A stretch of 6,987 nt of DNA from Coriobacteriales bacterium (GTDB lineage Bacteria > Actinomycetota > Coriobacteriia > Coriobacteriales > UBA8131): contig JAIRXA010000195.1 in NCBI GenBank assembly GCA_031268525.1, positions 1 to 6,987 of the forward strand, in the 5' to 3' direction. Shown here piece after piece: positions 6,168 through 6,987 of the stretch. Within the stretch, counting starts at the first letter, position 1. The number at the start of each line of letters is the position of its first letter. The translations under genes were made by a program, and so were the position numbers. Under the pieces are notes generated by a model. The model had not been told where the DNA came from. It ran no database searches and saw only the letters and a list, made by a program, of their open reading frames with translations.

Positions 6168-6398
6168 TTACTGCCTTTCGCTAGTACATGCTTTTCTTCT
6201 CCCACATGTGTCAATCAACCTGCGCTGCGCTTGCTGCACTTGGATTTCTTCAGGCTCCCGTACGAAAATTTCCCCGACCAAAGCAGGTTCAAACCGGACA
6301 TTCCGTCCACGTGTGCGCTTGGCAAGTCCTTTACCTGTTCCGATACTCGGGTGCGAGCCGCTCGCTATGTTTCCGGCGGGTGACGCATTCCTCTGCAT
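6168..6398 (-). pseudogene. Possible small or frameshifted reading frame upstream of the 153-aa gene
   Basis: An open frame of 76 codons ends five bases before the ATG at 6162. Its second half is hydrophilic and looks coding (GLAKRTRGRNVRFEPALVG, then REPEEIQVQQAQRRLIDTC), while its first half (MQRNASPAGNIASGSHPS) does not. A neighbouring frame starting at ATG 6402-6400 reads MDAEECVTRRKHSERLAPEY and stops near 6331, just where the charged part of the first frame begins. The two pieces together would make a more coherent charged protein, so this may be a gene remnant broken by a one-base frameshift. Neither start has a convincing ribosome binding site. It may equally be non-coding leader of the gene at 5701-6162. 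I cannot name a family. Confidence 0.25.
6185..6214 (-). promoter_or_regulatory. Consensus -35 box upstream of the 153-aa gene
   Basis: On the minus strand TTGACA occupies 6214-6209, a perfect -35 consensus about 47 bases before the ATG at 6162. The best -10-like hexamer nearby, TGTACT (6188-6183), would be 20 bases away, longer than ideal, and the hexamers at 17-18 bases match poorly. It could be a weak or activator-dependent promoter, or a chance hexamer. Confidence 0.3.
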
Positions 6399-6411
6399 CC
6401 ATATCGCCTGT

Positions 6412-6440
6412 AGGATAGACTTTTGGTTTTGGTGCGTCAA
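6412..6440 (-). promoter_or_regulatory. Candidate sigma-70 promoter reading toward the 153-aa gene
   Basis: Minus-strand TTGACG (6440-6435, five of six consensus) and TATCCT (6417-6412, four of six) are separated by exactly 17 bases. Transcription would begin at about 6405. That leaves either a leader of about 240 bases before the ATG at 6162, or an almost leaderless message for the doubtful frames starting at 6402 or 6398. It is the best-formed minus-strand promoter in this gap. Confidence 0.45.
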
Positions 6441-6476
6441 GGACAAAACTGTACACTCCAGCGCCCCTCCACCCTC

Positions 6477-6512
6477 TTGACAAAATGTGGGGGGGGGGGG
6501 GCATTCTATGCT
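6477..6512 (+). promoter_or_regulatory. Consensus -35 box followed by a 13-G tract and -10-like hexamers
   Basis: TTGACA at 6477-6482 is a perfect -35 box. It is followed by AAAATGT... and then 13 consecutive G residues (6489-6501), and by CATTCT (6502-6507) and TATGCT (6507-6512). At the present length the spacers are 19 and 24 bases, too long for good activity. Losing two G residues would put CATTCT at 17. The arrangement matches known slipped-strand phase-variable promoters in other bacteria. No + strand gene starts immediately downstream; the next is at 6740. Confidence 0.35.
6489..6501. repeat. 13-nt poly-G homopolymer
   Basis: An uninterrupted run of 13 G residues lies in non-coding DNA. 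Runs of this length are rare by chance and prone to slipped-strand mispairing; they are also a frequent site of length error in sequencing, so the exact count is uncertain. Confidence 0.9.
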
Positions 6513-6589
6513 TTGTACGGCAAGGTAGAGGTAAGCAGGACAAAAGTCTGGATAAGCCTTTAGGTTCCGCGAGGTGTGTAGGGAGGACA

Positions 6590-6619
6590 AAAGGAACACA
6601 AAAGGAACACAAAAGGGAC
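6590..6619 (+). repeat. 11-bp tandem repeat at the outer edge of the 32-bp inverted repeat
   Basis: AAAGGAACACA occurs twice in tandem (6590-6600 and 6601-6611), followed by a partial third copy, AAAGGGAC (6612-6619), that is part of the left arm of the inverted repeat. The right arm lacks the extra copies. Just outside, AGGAC (6584-6588) is matched by GTCCT (6709-6713) on the other side, so the tandem copies look like a later expansion inside an originally longer arm. Confidence 0.7.
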
Positions 6620-6708
6620 GGGGTATTTTGTGTTAGGAAAGTGAGTTGTGCGATTCAGAGCCGTACTTTTATAATGCTAACACAAAATACCCCGTCCCTT
6701 TTGTGTTC
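6605..6708. repeat. 32-bp perfect inverted repeat with 40-base loop (MITE-like)
   Basis: The arms at 6605-6636 and 6677-6708 are exact reverse complements. The outer end reads GAACACAAAAGGGACGGGG and the inner part TATTTTGTGTTAG. The 40-base centre carries a TATAAT box. The element sits directly before the zinc-ribbon gene. Perfect arms with no internal gene fit a small non-autonomous mobile element or a RAYT/REP-type palindrome; no transposase is in the window. Confidence 0.85.
6646..6675 (+). promoter_or_regulatory. Promoter candidate within the inverted repeat, for the zinc-ribbon gene
   Basis: TATAAT at 6670-6675 is a perfect -10 box, with TTGTGC (6646-6651) 18 bases upstream as a weak -35. 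Transcription would start near 6682, inside the right arm, leaving about 58 bases of leader before the ATG at 6740. A transcript starting there contains only one arm and would not fold into the long stem, whereas read-through transcription from the left would. Confidence 0.5.
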
Positions 6709-6739
6709 GTCCTGCAACTGCCGAAGAGAGGGGATAGCG

Positions 6740-6987
6740 ATGTATTGTGCCAGGTGTGGTTCACCGCTTGAGGACGGTGCGTGGTTTTGTGCCGGATGTG
6801 GGGCACCGGTTGGGCGTGAGGGGCAGGCACCGCTAGGGCAGGCGTCGGCACCGGCCCAGGGTCCGCTTCCGCCCGCCACGCCGCAACCTGTGATGTCGCC
6901 TCCACCCGTCGTGCCGCAACCTGTTGCGTCTCCTTGTGTGCAGGCGCCTCCGGCAAAGAAGTCTCGACGCCTACCGATCATCATCGG
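6740..6987 (+). CDS. Zinc-ribbon membrane protein, N-terminal part (runs off the window)
   Basis: The 82 visible codons start with MYCARCGSPLEDGAWFCAGC, a double CxxC zinc ribbon (Cys3, Cys6, Cys17, Cys20) spaced as in the small zinc-ribbon domains found at the N-terminus of many bacterial membrane proteins. A Pro/Ala/Gln-rich linker follows (about 24-72) with a repeated PQPV motif, then a basic KKSRR and LPIIIG, which looks like the start of a membrane helix at the window edge. The expected layout is therefore cytosolic zinc ribbon, flexible linker, membrane helix and an unseen outer domain. ATG 6740 has GAGGGG six bases upstream. A promoter candidate lies in the inverted repeat just before it. 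Zinc binding is inferred from the cysteines; the role of the full protein cannot be told without its C-terminal part. Confidence 0.85.
   Translation, partial: MYCARCGSPLEDGAWFCAGCGAPVGREGQAPLGQASAPAQGPLPPATPQPVMSPPPVVPQPVASPCVQAPPAKKSRRLPIII

Noticed and set aside
6669..6984. Minus-strand open frames opposite the zinc-ribbon gene
   Set aside because: They are shadows of the Pro/Ala-rich linker; the + strand has a start, a ribosome binding site and a Cys4 zinc ribbon.

Overview
The window is a stretch of bacterial chromosome. Its core is an operon for a two-subunit ABC transporter, flanked by small membrane or membrane-anchored proteins of mostly unknown function and by repeat-rich intergenic DNA. 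The two ABC genes are GC-rich, use canonical AGGAGG ribosome binding sites and overlap by 8 bases. The right-edge gene starts with a CxxC zinc ribbon followed by a Pro-rich linker. This combination fits a host-associated high-GC actinobacterium (a Coriobacteriia-type organism would be my first guess) or a high-GC Firmicute. That is inference from style, and no marker gene is present. The gene at 108-530 is visibly more AT-rich than the ABC genes.

Layout: 1-129 is the C-terminal end of an unidentified + strand gene that overlaps, tail to tail, a 140-aa multi-helix membrane protein (108-530, minus). A 247-bp gap follows, holding a 23-bp hairpin and a perfect 24-bp inverted repeat. Next is a 185-aa DUF6141-type two-helix membrane protein (778-1335, minus). 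A divergent intergenic region (1336-1588) carries a candidate promoter for the ABC operon. The operon consists of 1589-3760 (723 aa) and 3753-5639 (628 aa); each protein has a transmembrane domain fused to a nucleotide-binding domain. Converging on it is a 153-aa single-pass membrane protein (5701-6162, minus). From 6163 to 6739 there is no convincing gene, but there is a possible decayed or small reading frame, a good minus-strand promoter, a 13-G homopolymer next to a consensus -35 box, and a perfect 32-bp inverted repeat with a promoter in its loop. At the right edge (6740 on) starts a zinc-ribbon membrane protein that runs out of the window.

The two ABC proteins should form a heterodimeric exporter-fold (type IV) transporter with complete motifs in both ATPase domains. 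The Walker B/D-loop of the first (EATAFADPENE) recalls the YbtP/YbtQ and IrtA/IrtB siderophore-transporter branch, but the substrate cannot be read from this window. The oddest features are an approximately 85-residue Pro/Ala/Asp-rich tandem-repeat insertion directly after the A-loop tyrosine of the first nucleotide-binding domain, repeat-derived N-terminal extensions, and the poly-G tract. I saw no CRISPR array, tRNA, rRNA or transposase gene.
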